Source of the DNA: Pseudomonas orientalis
Lineage (GTDB): Bacteria > Pseudomonadota > Gammaproteobacteria > Pseudomonadales > Pseudomonadaceae
Direction: 5' to 3'
Length of the DNA stretch: 64,000 nt
Assembly (NCBI RefSeq): GCF_001439815.1
Contig: NZ_JYLM01000003.1
Coordinates: 558,001-622,000, forward strand
The notes beneath the pieces are model-generated. The model did not search any database. It saw nothing but the letters and a program-made list of their open reading frames with translations, and was not told the DNA's origin. Both the position numbers and the translations under genes were made by a program. How positions within the stretch are numbered: position 1 is the stretch's first letter; each line of letters opens with the position of its first letter. Positions 48,424 through 56,847 of the stretch are shown one piece after another.

Positions 48424-49629
48424 ATGCTTGTGCCCTCCCCCTGGCGCGCTGACTTTCCAGCCATCGCCACCCTGCAACGGCAGGACCAGACCTACCTGGA
48501 CAGCGCCGCCACCACGCAGAAACCCCAAACCCTGTTGGACGCGATCAGTCATTACTACGCCAACGGCGCAGCCAATGTGCACCGTGCCCAGCATTTGCCG
48601 GGCGCCCATGCGACCCAGGCGTTTGAAGACAGCCGCAGTAAGGTGGCGCAGTGGTTGAATGCGGGCGACAGCGGGCAGGTAGTGTTTACCCACGGCGCAA
48701 CCTCGGCGCTGAACCTCCTGGCCTACGGCCTCGAGCACTTATTCAATGCGGGCGATGAGATTGCCATCAGCGCCCTGGAGCACCACGCCAACCTGCTGCC
48801 CTGGCAGCAACTGGCCAAGCGTCGCGCACTGACACTGGTGGTATTGCCGCTGACCGATCACGGCGTGATTGACCTTGAGGCCGCCGCCGGACTGATCGGC
48901 CCGCGCACGCGACTGTTGGCGGTGAGCCAGTTATCCAACGTACTCGGCACCTGGCAGCCGCTCGACGCCTTGCTGGGGCTGGCCCGCACGCACGGCGCGC
49001 TGACGGTGGTCGACGGCGCCCAGGGCATCGTGCATGGACGCCACGACGTGCAGGCCCTGGGCTGCGACTTCTACGTATTTTCCAGCCACAAGCTGTACGG
49101 CCCGGACGGTGTCGGCGTGCTATACGGCCGCCACGAAGCCCTGCCTCACCTGCGCCACTGGCAGTTTGGCGGTGAGATGGTGCAACAGGCGGACTACCAC
49201 AGTGCCAGCTTCCGCCCCGCCCCGCTGGGTCTTGAAGCCGGCACGCCGCCGATTGCCGGTGTGATCGGCCTGGGGGCGACGCTGGATTACCTGGCTTCGC
49301 TGGATCAACAGGCGGTGGTCAGCCATGAAGCCGCGCTGCACGACTATTTATTGCGCGGTTTGAAAGCGCGCAACGGCGTGCGCGTATTGGCTGCACCGCA
49401 GGTGGCGCTGGCCAGCTTTGTGGTCGAGGGCGTGCATAACGCCGACCTCGCGCACCTGCTGACCGAGCAGGGGATTGCCGTGCGCGCCGGCCATCACTGT
49501 GCGATGCCGTTGCTCAAGACGCTGCGGTTGTCGGGGGCGATTCGCGTGTCCCTGGCGCTGTACAACGACTCCGATGATCTGGAGCGCTTCTTTGAAGCGC
49601 TGGATCAGGCGCTGGATATGTTGCGATGA
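48424..49629 (+). CDS. csdA: cysteine desulfurase, CsdA/SufS class
   Basis: This PLP enzyme takes sulfur from cysteine and passes it as a persulfide to a SufE-type acceptor. With the ATG at 48424 it has 401 residues; an in-frame TTG at 48415 would add three. The PLP lysine is in FSSHKLYGP (K223) and the catalytic cysteine in RAGHHCAMP (C359), as in group II desulfurases. It overlaps the sufE-like gene by four bases and tcdA is encoded just beyond, the same trio as E. coli csdA-csdE-csdL, so I favour CsdA over SufS. Confidence 0.93.
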   Translation: MLVPSPWRADFPAIATLQRQDQTYLDSAATTQKPQTLLDAISHYYANGAANVHRAQHLPGAHATQAFEDSRSKVAQWLNAGDSGQVVFTHGATSALNLLAYGLEHLFNAGDEIAISALEHHANLLPWQQLAKRRALTLVVLPLTDHGVIDLEAAAGLIGPRTRLLAVSQLSNVLGTWQPLDALLGLARTHGALTVVDGAQGIVHGRHDVQALGCDFYVFSSHKLYGPDGVGVLYGRHEALPHLRHWQFGGEMVQQADYHSASFRPAPLGLEAGTPPIAGVIGLGATLDYLASLDQQAVVSHEAALHDYLLRGLKARNGVRVLAAPQVALASFVVEGVHNADLAHLLTEQGIAVRAGHHCAMPLLKTLRLSGAIRVSLALYNDSDDLERFFEALDQALDMLR

Positions 49630-50039
49630 GCTTGCCTGAGCAGGCAGCCAGTGCACTTGGGGCGTTTCAAGCCGTAGGCAGTTGGGAGCAGCGTGCGCGC
49701 CTGTTGCTGCAATGGGGCGAGCGACTGCCTGCGCTGGCGGAGGCAGACAAGGTCGACGCCAACCTGGTGCACGGCTGCGAAAGCCTGGTGTGGCTGGTCG
49801 GCCGCTTGCAGGACGGCCATTGGCAGTTCGCCGCCAGCAGCGATGCGCGGATGATTCGTGGGTTGGTGGCGTTGCTGCTGGCGCGGGTCAATGGGCTGTC
49901 GGCCGCTGAGTTGCAGGCGGTTGATCTGCCGGAGTGGTTCAATCAACTGGGCTTGTCGCGCCAGTTATCACCGTCGCGTAGCAATGGCCTGAATGCCGTC
50001 TTGCAGCGCATGCGCGAATTAAGCCGTACACACCACTAA
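49626..50039 (+). CDS. csdE: SufE/CsdE-family sulfur acceptor
   Basis: The 137-residue protein accepts sulfur from the adjacent cysteine desulfurase and activates it. The acceptor cysteine is in VHGCESLVWL (C51). The four-base overlap with csdA points to translational coupling. A REP doublet starts one base after its stop codon. Confidence 0.93.
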   Translation: MSLPEQAASALGAFQAVGSWEQRARLLLQWGERLPALAEADKVDANLVHGCESLVWLVGRLQDGHWQFAASSDARMIRGLVALLLARVNGLSAAELQAVDLPEWFNQLGLSRQLSPSRSNGLNAVLQRMRELSRTHH

Positions 50040-50040
50040 A

Positions 50041-50128
50041 TGTGGGAGGGGGCTTGCCCCCGATGCGGTGTGTCAGCCACAGATTTATTGGCTGATCCAT
50101 CGCTATCGGGGGCAAGCCCCCTCCCACA
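50041..50128. repeat. REP doublet (REPIN) between the convergent csdE and tcdA
   Basis: The left copy (TGTGGGAGGGGGCTTGCCCC) starts at 50041, one base after the csdE stop, and the inverted right copy ends CCCTCCCACA at 50128. Placed between convergent genes, its hairpins could help end transcription from both sides. Confidence 0.9.
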
Positions 50129-50154
50129 TTTTGATGTGCGCAAGTTAATGAGAT

Positions 50155-50964
50155 TCAGGTGGGCTTGACCCGCTCCGACGGCCTGCGCACCCCGGCTACA
50201 ATCTTGTCCACCGCCTTGGTCGCCGCCACCATGCCGAACGTCGCCGTGACCATCATCACCGCGCCAAACCCGCCAGCGCAATCGAGCTTGACACCATCGC
50301 CAACGAAACTCTTCTGCAAACAAATGCTGCCGTCCGGCTTGGGATAGCGCAGCTGTTCGGTGGAAAACACGCATGGCACGCTGTAATGGCGGGTCACGGT
50401 GCGTGAGAATCCATAGTCCCGGCGCAGAGTGGAGCGCACTTTCGAGGCCAGCGGATCATTGAAGGTGCGGTTCAGGTCGCACACCTGGATCAGCGTCGGG
50501 TCGATCTGCCCGCCGGCGCCGCCGGTGGTGATGATCTGGATCTTGCGGCGCTTGCACCAGGCAATCAGTGCCGCCTTGGCGTTGACCGCGTCGATGCAGT
50601 CGATCACGCAATCGATGTCTGGCGTGATGTATTCGGCCATGGTGTCGCGGGTGACGAAGTCCGCTACCGCATGCACCGTGCAATCCGGGTTGATGCCGCG
50701 CAGGCGATCGGCCATCACCTCGACCTTGGGTTTGCCCACGGTGCTGTCCAGTGCATGCAACTGGCGGTTGCTGTTGCTGACGCAAACGTCATCCAGGTCA
50801 AACAGCGAAATCTCGCCCACCCCGCAACGGGCCATGGCTTCCGCCGCCCACGAGCCCACGCCGCCGACACCGACGATCGCCACATGGGCCGCCTTCAAGC
50901 GTTCCAGGCCTTCAATGCCATACAAACGGGCGACGCCTGCAAACCGCGGATCTTCTGTGCTCAT
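50155..50964 (-). CDS. tcdA: tRNA threonylcarbamoyladenosine dehydratase TcdA
   Basis: TcdA (CsdL, YgdL) is an E1-like enzyme that uses ATP to cyclise t6A37 of tRNA. The start at 50964 is preceded by AGGG at an eight-base spacing and gives 269 residues. The Rossmann motif VAIVGVGGVGSWAAEAMAR (about 27-45), the FDLDDVCVSNSNRQ segment and the CxxC-free UBA/ThiF-type core are visible. In E. coli its activity in vivo depends on the CsdA-CsdE sulfur relay, encoded here immediately upstream in convergent orientation. Confidence 0.95.
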   Translation of the reverse strand: MSTEDPRFAGVARLYGIEGLERLKAAHVAIVGVGGVGSWAAEAMARCGVGEISLFDLDDVCVSNSNRQLHALDSTVGKPKVEVMADRLRGINPDCTVHAVADFVTRDTMAEYITPDIDCVIDCIDAVNAKAALIAWCKRRKIQIITTGGAGGQIDPTLIQVCDLNRTFNDPLASKVRSTLRRDYGFSRTVTRHYSVPCVFSTEQLRYPKPDGSICLQKSFVGDGVKLDCAGGFGAVMMVTATFGMVAATKAVDKIVAGVRRPSERVKPT

Positions 50965-51181
50965 GACCATTACCCTAAAAACCGGCGCGCATTATGGACT
51001 ACACAGCGACAAGTTCGAAGCGACAAGCTACAAGTAAAGAACTTAGACGGCCTTTCGCTGACTAACGTCCGGCTTTTCTCTGTCCGCTGTACGCTCAGGG
51101 AAAGGCCGGTGTAGGATGCGCGCCGGTTGGCGTAGGCCGACACCTCTTTTCGTTCCACACCCTTTGGAACCTGACATAGCC

Positions 51182-53773
51182 ATGGCATCGCGTAAATTTG
51201 GACTCAACCTGGTGGTGGTGCTGGCAATTGCCGCGCTGTTCACCGGTTTCTGGGCGTTGATCAACCGCCCGGTCACCGCCCCCAACTGGCCTGAACAGAT
51301 CTCCGGGTTTTCCTACTCGCCGTTCCAGCAAGGCCAGTACCCACAGAAAGACCAGTATCCGACCGATGAGCAGATGCGTCAGGACCTTGCGATCATGAGC
51401 AAGCTGACGGACAACATCCGTACCTATTCGGTCGACGGTACCCTGGGCGACATCCCCAAGCTGGCGGAAGAATTCGGCCTGCGGGTGACGTTGGGGATCT
51501 GGATCAGCCCGGACCTTGAGCGCAACGAGCGGGAAATCCAGCGCGCTATCGAGATCGCCAACAGCTCGCGCAGTGTGGTGCGGGTAGTGGTCGGTAACGA
51601 GGCGCTGTTCCGCGAGGAAATCACCCCCGAAGCGCTGATTGTGCTGCTGGACCGGGTGCGCGCCGCCGTGAAAGTGCCGGTGACCACCTCCGAGCAATGG
51701 CATATCTGGGAAAAGAACCCGCAACTGGCCAAGCACGTCGACCTGATCGCCGCGCACATTCTGCCGTTCTGGGAATTTATTCCGATGGACAAGGCCGGCC
51801 AGTACGTACTCGACCGCGCCAGGGATCTGAAGAAGCTGTTCCCGAAAAAACCGTTGCTGCTGTCGGAGGTTGGCTGGCCGAGCAACGGGCGCATGCGCGG
51901 TGGCAATGAAACGTCGCCGGCGGACCAGGCGGTTTACCTGCGCACACTGGTTAACAAACTGAACCGCCAGGGCTTCAACTATTTCGTGATCGAAGCGTTC
52001 GACCAGCCCTGGAAAGTCAGCGACGAAGGTTCGGCCGGTGCCTACTGGGGCGTGTTCAATGCCGCGCGCCAGCAGAAATTCAACTTTGAAGGCCCGGTGG
52101 TCGCAATCCCGCAGTGGCGCGTACTGGCCATCGGCTCGGTGGTGCTGGCCCTGCTCTCCCTGACGTTGTTGATGATCGACGGCTCGGCCCTGCGCCAGCG
52201 TGGCCGCACCTTCCTCACGTTCATCGCGTTTCTGTGCGGTTCGGTGCTGGTGTGGATCGGCTACGACTACAGCCAGCAATACAGCACCTGGTTCAGCGTC
52301 ACCGTCGGTATCCTCCTGGCCCTCGGCGCTCTGGGCGTGTTTATCGTGTTGCTGACCGAAGCCCACGAACTGGCGGAGGCGGTGTGGACCCACAAGCGAC
52401 GGCGTGAATTCCTGCCGGTCGAGGGTGAATCGGACTACCGCCCCAAAGTGTCGATCCATGTGCCTTGCTACAACGAGCCGCCGGACATGGTCAAACAGAC
52501 CCTCGATGCCCTCGCGGCACTCGATTACCCGGACTACGAAGTCCTGATCATCGACAACAACACCAAGGACCCGGCGGTGTGGGAGCCGGTGCGCGACTAC
52601 TGCGAAACCCTGGGTCCGCGCTTCAAGTTCTTCCATGTCGCCCCCCTGGCCGGTTTCAAGGGCGGCGCGCTGAACTACCTGATTCCGCATACCGCCAAGG
52701 ACGCCGAAGTGATTGCGGTGATCGACTCGGACTACTGCGTGTCACCCAATTGGCTCAAGCACATGGTGCCGCACTTCGCCGACCCGAAAATCGCCGTGGT
52801 GCAGTCGCCGCAGGATTACCGCGACCAGAACGAAAGCACCTTCAAGAAGCTCTGCTACGCGGAATACAAAGGCTTTTTCCATATCGGCATGGTCACCCGC
52901 AACGACCGTGACGCGATCATCCAGCACGGCACCATGACCATGACCCGTCGCTCGGTGCTCGAAGAACTGGGCTGGGCCGACTGGTGCATCTGTGAAGACG
53001 CCGAACTTGGCCTGCGCGTGTTCGAGAAAGGTCTGTCGGCGGCGTATTACCACGACAGCTACGGCAAGGGCCTGATGCCGGATACCTTTATCGACTTCAA
53101 GAAACAGCGTTTCCGCTGGGCCTACGGTGCGATCCAGATCATCAAGCGCCACACCGCCAGCCTGCTGCGCGGCAAAGGCACCGAGCTGACCCGTGGCCAG
53201 CGCTATCACTTCCTCGCGGGCTGGCTGCCGTGGGTGGCCGATGGCATGAACATCTTCTTCACTGTCGGCGCGCTGCTGTGGTCGGCGGCGATGATCATCG
53301 TGCCAACCCGCGTCGATCCGCCGTTGTTGATTTTCGCAATTCCGCCGCTGGCGCTGTTCGTGTTCAAGGTGGGCAAGATCATCTTCCTGTACCGCCGTGC
53401 GGTGGGGGTGAATCTCAAAGACGCGTTTTGCGCGGCCCTGGCCGGCCTGGCGCTGTCGCACACCATCGCCAAGGCGGTGCTGTACGGTTTCTTCACCACC
53501 AGCATTCCGTTCTTTCGTACACCGAAAAACGCCGACAACCATGGCTTCTGGGTGGCGATTTCCGAAGCCCGCGAAGAAATGTTCATCATGCTGCTGTTGT
53601 GGGGTGCGGCACTGGGGATCTACCTGGTGCAAGGCCTGCCGAGCAATGACATGCGCTTCTGGGTAGTGATGCTGCTGGTGCAATCGCTGCCGTATGTGGC
53701 CGCGTTGATCATGGCATTCCTGTCGTCGCTGCCCAAACCGGCACCGAAGGCCGAGCCTGTCACGGCAGTGTAA
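51182..53773 (+). CDS. ndvB: NdvB-type beta-(1,3)-glucan synthase (GH17 plus GT2)
   Basis: The start at 51182 (MASRKFGLNLVVV) gives 863 residues, about the length of the P. aeruginosa NdvB protein that makes periplasmic glucans linked to biofilm antibiotic tolerance. Order: an N-terminal membrane anchor (about 9-28), a periplasmic GH17 glucanase-like domain (about 35-325) with GNEAL and LSEVGWPSNG supplying the two catalytic glutamates, two or three membrane helices (about 335-415), a cytosolic GT2 domain (about 425-660) with DSDYC (DxD-like), CEDAELG and QRFRWAYG (the QxxRW motif), then four or more membrane helices. The protein probably synthesises, extrudes and trims or branches a beta-glucan. 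A terminator follows. Confidence 0.9.
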   Translation: MASRKFGLNLVVVLAIAALFTGFWALINRPVTAPNWPEQISGFSYSPFQQGQYPQKDQYPTDEQMRQDLAIMSKLTDNIRTYSVDGTLGDIPKLAEEFGLRVTLGIWISPDLERNEREIQRAIEIANSSRSVVRVVVGNEALFREEITPEALIVLLDRVRAAVKVPVTTSEQWHIWEKNPQLAKHVDLIAAHILPFWEFIPMDKAGQYVLDRARDLKKLFPKKPLLLSEVGWPSNGRMRGGNETSPADQAVYLRTLVNKLNRQGFNYFVIEAFDQPWKVSDEGSAGAYWGVFNAARQQKFNFEGPVVAIPQWRVLAIGSVVLALLSLTLLMIDGSALRQRGRTFLTFIAFLCGSVLVWIGYDYSQQYSTWFSVTVGILLALGALGVFIVLLTEAHELAEAVWTHKRRREFLPVEGESDYRPKVSIHVPCYNEPPDMVKQTLDALAALDYPDYEVLIIDNNTKDPAVWEPVRDYCETLGPRFKFFHVAPLAGFKGGALNYLIPHTAKDAEVIAVIDSDYCVSPNWLKHMVPHFADPKIAVVQSPQDYRDQNESTFKKLCYAEYKGFFHIGMVTRNDRDAIIQHGTMTMTRRSVLEELGWADWCICEDAELGLRVFEKGLSAAYYHDSYGKGLMPDTFIDFKKQRFRWAYGAIQIIKRHTASLLRGKGTELTRGQRYHFLAGWLPWVADGMNIFFTVGALLWSAAMIIVPTRVDPPLLIFAIPPLALFVFKVGKIIFLYRRAVGVNLKDAFCAALAGLALSHTIAKAVLYGFFTTSIPFFRTPKNADNHGFWVAISEAREEMFIMLLLWGAALGIYLVQGLPSNDMRFWVVMLLVQSLPYVAALIMAFLSSLPKPAPKAEPVTAV

Positions 53774-53791
53774 AAACCTGCGTCATGCACT

Positions 53792-53817
53792 AAACGGCGG
53801 CCCTTGGCCGCCGTTTT
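53792..53817 (+). terminator. intrinsic terminator after ndvB
   Basis: AAACGGCGGCC pairs with GGCCGCCGTTT across a three-base loop, ending in TTTT. It starts 18 bases after the ndvB stop codon and is symmetrical enough to work in both directions. Confidence 0.85.
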
Positions 53818-53859
53818 GCTATAAGATAACGGCCGTTTTACACGCCTTGCACACATCAC

Positions 53860-53959
53860 TGTAGGAGCGAGCTTGCTCGCGAAAATCGTTAACGATGACC
53901 CGGGCACCCTGAACGCACGCGGTGCCCTTGCGTTTTTCGCGAGCAAGCTCGCTCCTACA
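53860..53959. repeat. REP doublet of a second subtype between ndvB and dapE
   Basis: The two inverted arms (TGTAGGAGCGAGCTTGCTCG from 53860; CGAGCAAGCTCGCTCCTACA to 53959) belong to the GTAGGAGCGAGC subtype, distinct from the GTGGGAGG copies elsewhere in the window. The central spacer is about 50 bases. Confidence 0.9.
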
Positions 53960-53997
53960 ATTAGAACGTCGCTGCCTCGATTTCCGGAGTTTCCCCC

Positions 53998-55149
53998 ATG
54001 ACGGCCCATGCCGACCTTTCGCCGACCCTTCAACTCGCCATCGACCTGATCCGTCGCCCATCGGTCACGCCGATCGATGCCGATTGTCAGAAGCTGATGA
54101 TGCAGCGCCTGGGCGATGCCGGTTTTGCGCTCGAGCCGATGCGCATCGAAGATGTGGATAACTTTTGGGCTAGCCATGGCAAACATGACGGCCCGGTGCT
54201 GTGCTTCGCCGGGCACACCGACGTGGTGCCCACCGGCCCGGTGCAGGCCTGGCAGAACGACCCGTTCGATGCGCTGATCGACGAACACGGCATGCTCTGC
54301 GGGCGTGGCGCGGCGGACATGAAAGGCAGCCTGGCGGCAATGCTGGTGGCGGCGGAGCGTTTTGTCGCCGACTACCCGGACCACAAGGGCTCGGTTGCCT
54401 TCCTGATCACCAGCGATGAAGAAGGCCCGGCGCACCACGGCACCAAGGCCGTGGTCGAACGCCTGGCCGCGCGCAAGGAGCGCCTGGACTGGTGCATCGT
54501 CGGCGAACCGTCGAGCACCACCCTGGTGGGCGATGTGGTCAAGAACGGCCGTCGCGGTTCCCTCGGCGCCACCTTGACCGTACGCGGCGTCCAGGGCCAC
54601 GTGGCCTACCCGCACCTGGCGAAGAACCCGATCCACCTGGCCGCGCCGGCCCTGGCAGAACTCGCCGCCGAGCATTGGGATGATGGCAACACCTTCTTCC
54701 CGCCGACCAGTTTCCAGATCTCCAACCTCAATTCCGGCACCGGCGCCACCAACGTGATTCCAGGCGACCTGACGGCGGTGTTCAACTTCCGTTTCTCCAC
54801 CGAATCCACCGTGGAAGATTTGCAGCAGCGGGTGGCGGCGATTCTGGATAAACACGGCCTGGACTGGCACGTGGACTGGGCGCTGTCGGGTCTGCCCTTT
54901 CTCACCGAGCCGGGCGCACTGCTCGACGCGGTATCGGCCAGCATCAAGGCGATCACCGGGCGTGAGACCAAGGCGTCCACCAGTGGCGGGACGTCCGACG
55001 GACGCTTCATCGCAACCCTGGGCACCCAGGTGGTCGAGCTGGGCCCGGTGAATGCGACGATCCATCAGGTCAACGAGCGCATCCTTGCCAGCGACCTCGA
55101 TGTACTGACCGAAATCTACTACCAGACCCTGATCAAGTTGCTCGCCTGA
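53998..55149 (+). CDS. dapE: succinyl-diaminopimelate desuccinylase
   Basis: DapE is a di-zinc M20 hydrolase that releases succinate to give L,L-diaminopimelate. The 383-residue protein has AGHTDVVP (H73), [10 protein letters not shown] (metal-bridging Asp near 106) and the catalytic glutamate pair in SDEEGP (about 140). The stop overlaps the start of the RlmA-like gene as TGATG, so the two are co-translated. It completes the DapD-DapC-DapE set of this window. Confidence 0.97.
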   Translation: MTAHADLSPTLQLAIDLIRRPSVTPIDADCQKLMMQRLGDAGFALEPMRIEDVDNFWASHGKHDGPVLCFAGHTDVVPTGPVQAWQNDPFDALIDEHGMLCGRGAADMKGSLAAMLVAAERFVADYPDHKGSVAFLITSDEEGPAHHGTKAVVERLAARKERLDWCIVGEPSSTTLVGDVVKNGRRGSLGATLTVRGVQGHVAYPHLAKNPIHLAAPALAELAAEHWDDGNTFFPPTSFQISNLNSGTGATNVIPGDLTAVFNFRFSTESTVEDLQQRVAAILDKHGLDWHVDWALSGLPFLTEPGALLDAVSASIKAITGRETKASTSGGTSDGRFIATLGTQVVELGPVNATIHQVNERILASDLDVLTEIYYQTLIKLLA

Positions 55150-55958
55150 TGCTTGCCTGCCCCCTTTGCAGCGCCCCGCTCAACCCGGTGGACAACGGCG
55201 TGGCCTGCCCCGCCGGGCACCGTTTCGACCGCGCACGCCAGGGCTACCTGAACCTGTTGCCGGTGCAGCACAAGAACAGCCGCGACCCGGGTGACAACCT
55301 GGCAATGGTCCAAGCGCGCCGCGACTTCCTCAATGCCGGACACTATGCCCCCGTAGCCAGGCGCCTGGCCGAGCTGGCCGCTGAACGCGCGCCGCAACGC
55401 TGGGTGGACATCGGCTGTGGCGAGGGTTACTACACCGCGCAGATCGCCGATGCCTTGCCCGACGCCGACGGCTACGCCCTGGATATTTCCAGGGAAGCGG
55501 TCAAGCGCGCATGCAAGCGCAACCCGGCGCTGACCTGGTTGATCGCCAGCATGGCCCGCGTACCGTTGGCCGATGCCAGTTGCCAGTTTCTCGCCAGCGT
55601 GTTCAGCCCGTTGGACTGGCAGGAAGCCAAGCGCCTGCTCAGCCCCGGCGGCGGCTTGATGAAGGTCGGGCCCACCAGTGGCCACCTGATGGAACTGCGC
55701 GAGCGCCTTTACGACGAAGTGCGCGAATACACCGACGACAAGCACCTGGCCCTGGTGCCGGACGGCATGAGCCTTGCGCACAGCGAAACCCTGGCGTTCA
55801 CGCTGAGCCTGGCCGCCCCCCGGGACCGCGCCAATCTGCTGGCCATGACCCCTCACGGCTGGCGCGCCAGCGCCGAGCGCCGCAGCCAGGTGATCGAGGC
55901 GGCCGAACCGCTGCTGGTCACTGTGTCGATGCGCTACGACTATTTCGTGCTTCAATAA
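55149..55958 (+). CDS. rlmA: RlmA-type 23S rRNA guanine-N1 methyltransferase
   Basis: The 269-residue protein has an N-terminal zinc ribbon (CPLC and CPAGH, about 4-21, then FDRARQGYLNLL) followed by a class I SAM-dependent methyltransferase domain with WVDIGCGEGYYT (about 83-94). This layout matches RlmA (RrmA), which methylates G745 of 23S rRNA in E. coli; the related G748-specific TlrB enzymes share it. It overlaps dapE by one base. Confidence 0.88.
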   Translation: MLACPLCSAPLNPVDNGVACPAGHRFDRARQGYLNLLPVQHKNSRDPGDNLAMVQARRDFLNAGHYAPVARRLAELAAERAPQRWVDIGCGEGYYTAQIADALPDADGYALDISREAVKRACKRNPALTWLIASMARVPLADASCQFLASVFSPLDWQEAKRLLSPGGGLMKVGPTSGHLMELRERLYDEVREYTDDKHLALVPDGMSLAHSETLAFTLSLAAPRDRANLLAMTPHGWRASAERRSQVIEAAEPLLVTVSMRYDYFVLQ

Positions 55959-56012
55959 ACGACTTTTTTCTTTCCGCGAATGGATTTTCGAATCCCGCAA
56001 CGAGGAACATCC

Positions 56013-56390
56013 ATGCGCCAACCCGATATCGAGATTTACCTGAAGGACGCCGACGTCGACCACAAGGCCATCGCCGCCTGGCTGGGCGCCGCCCTGGGCC
56101 CGTGCACCGAGTGGGTCCAGAGAGGCCAGACCTACAAGTGCAAGGCCGGCCATGTGCCGGTGACCTGGCTGCCTAAAGCCGTCGGCAAGTGGAATAGCCT
56201 GTACCTGGAAAGCGACCAGACCCCCTGGGACGACGACATCGCCTGCGCCCGCGCCGCGTTTGCCGCGCTGAACGTTGAAGTGCGCTGCGCGCCGGGAACC
56301 TGGGTCGAGGAAGAGGGTGAAGAAAGCGCTGACACCTGGATTCGTATCAGTACAGACGGTGAAGAGCAGATCACCTGGAAAACCGCCTGA
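56013..56390 (+). CDS. small acidic conserved hypothetical protein (125 aa)
   Basis: The start at 56013 follows GAGGAA at a good spacing. The protein is cytoplasmic, acidic (EEEGEESAD near 102-110) and contains three cysteines. A predicted alpha/beta arrangement with WNSLYLESDQTPWDDDIACA in the centre suggests a compact single domain. I do not recognise the family. It lies 54 bases after rlmA and may belong to the dapE-rlmA transcript. Confidence 0.7.
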   Translation: MRQPDIEIYLKDADVDHKAIAAWLGAALGPCTEWVQRGQTYKCKAGHVPVTWLPKAVGKWNSLYLESDQTPWDDDIACARAAFAALNVEVRCAPGTWVEEEGEESADTWIRISTDGEEQITWKTA

Positions 56391-56414
56391 TCCTGAGCTG
56401 CGAACCCAATCAAA

Positions 56415-56441
56415 TGTGGGAGGGGCAAGCCCCCTCCCACA
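56415..56441. repeat. collapsed REP doublet forming one short hairpin
   Basis: TGTGGGAGGGG is joined through CAAG to CCCCCTCCCACA. The outer ends equal the outer ends of a full REP doublet, but the roughly 60-base interior is missing, leaving a single 11-base stem. It lies between two convergent genes and probably ends transcription. Confidence 0.8.
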
Positions 56442-56458
56442 TTGGTTCAGTGGTGAAC

Positions 56459-56668
56459 TTACAGCCCCACCACATCCTCCGCCTGCAAGCCCTTCTCTCC
56501 CGTCACCACGGCGTACTCCACCTGCTGGCCCTCGGCCAATGAGCGGTGCCCGTCACCGCGAATGGCGCGGTAGTGCACGAACACATCCTTGCCATCTTCA
56601 CGCTGGATAAAGCCGTAGCCCTTGGCATCGTTGAACCACTTCACACTGCCGGTTTCGCGCGTTGTCAT
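56459..56668 (-). CDS. cold-shock domain protein
   Basis: A 69-residue single cold-shock domain protein. The start at 56668 follows GGGAGTGAA. RNP1 is KGYGFI and RNP2 is VFVHY. It differs in over a third of positions from the CapB-like protein at 1577, especially after residue 35 ([19 protein letters not shown]), so it is a separate paralogue, perhaps not cold-inducible. It is divergent from plsB and convergent with the small acidic protein gene. Confidence 0.92.
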   Translation of the reverse strand: MTTRETGSVKWFNDAKGYGFIQREDGKDVFVHYRAIRGDGHRSLAEGQQVEYAVVTGEKGLQAEDVVGL

Positions 56669-56847
56669 CTGTTCACTCCCACTGGTTTTTATTATTGAGT
56701 CACTGGCGTTGAACTGCCGAGTATAAGACAGGTTCAAAAACCATCAACTCAACTTTACATCGCTGCTTTTTTGCCGATTTTCGGTGAATACGGCACACTA
56801 CCCGCCCGAGCGCCTGCTCGGTTTTTTCCACTTGAAGCAGTTCGCCT

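Noticed and set aside
51048..51108. Long-spaced inverted repeat CGGCCTTTC ... GAAAGGCCG upstream of ndvB
   Set aside because: The arms are separated by over 40 bases and overlap short ACAAG-type low-complexity repeats; too weak to call an operator or terminator.
51095..52690. 531-codon open frame opposite ndvB
   Set aside because: Antisense to a gene with intact GH17 and GT2 motifs; no independent support.
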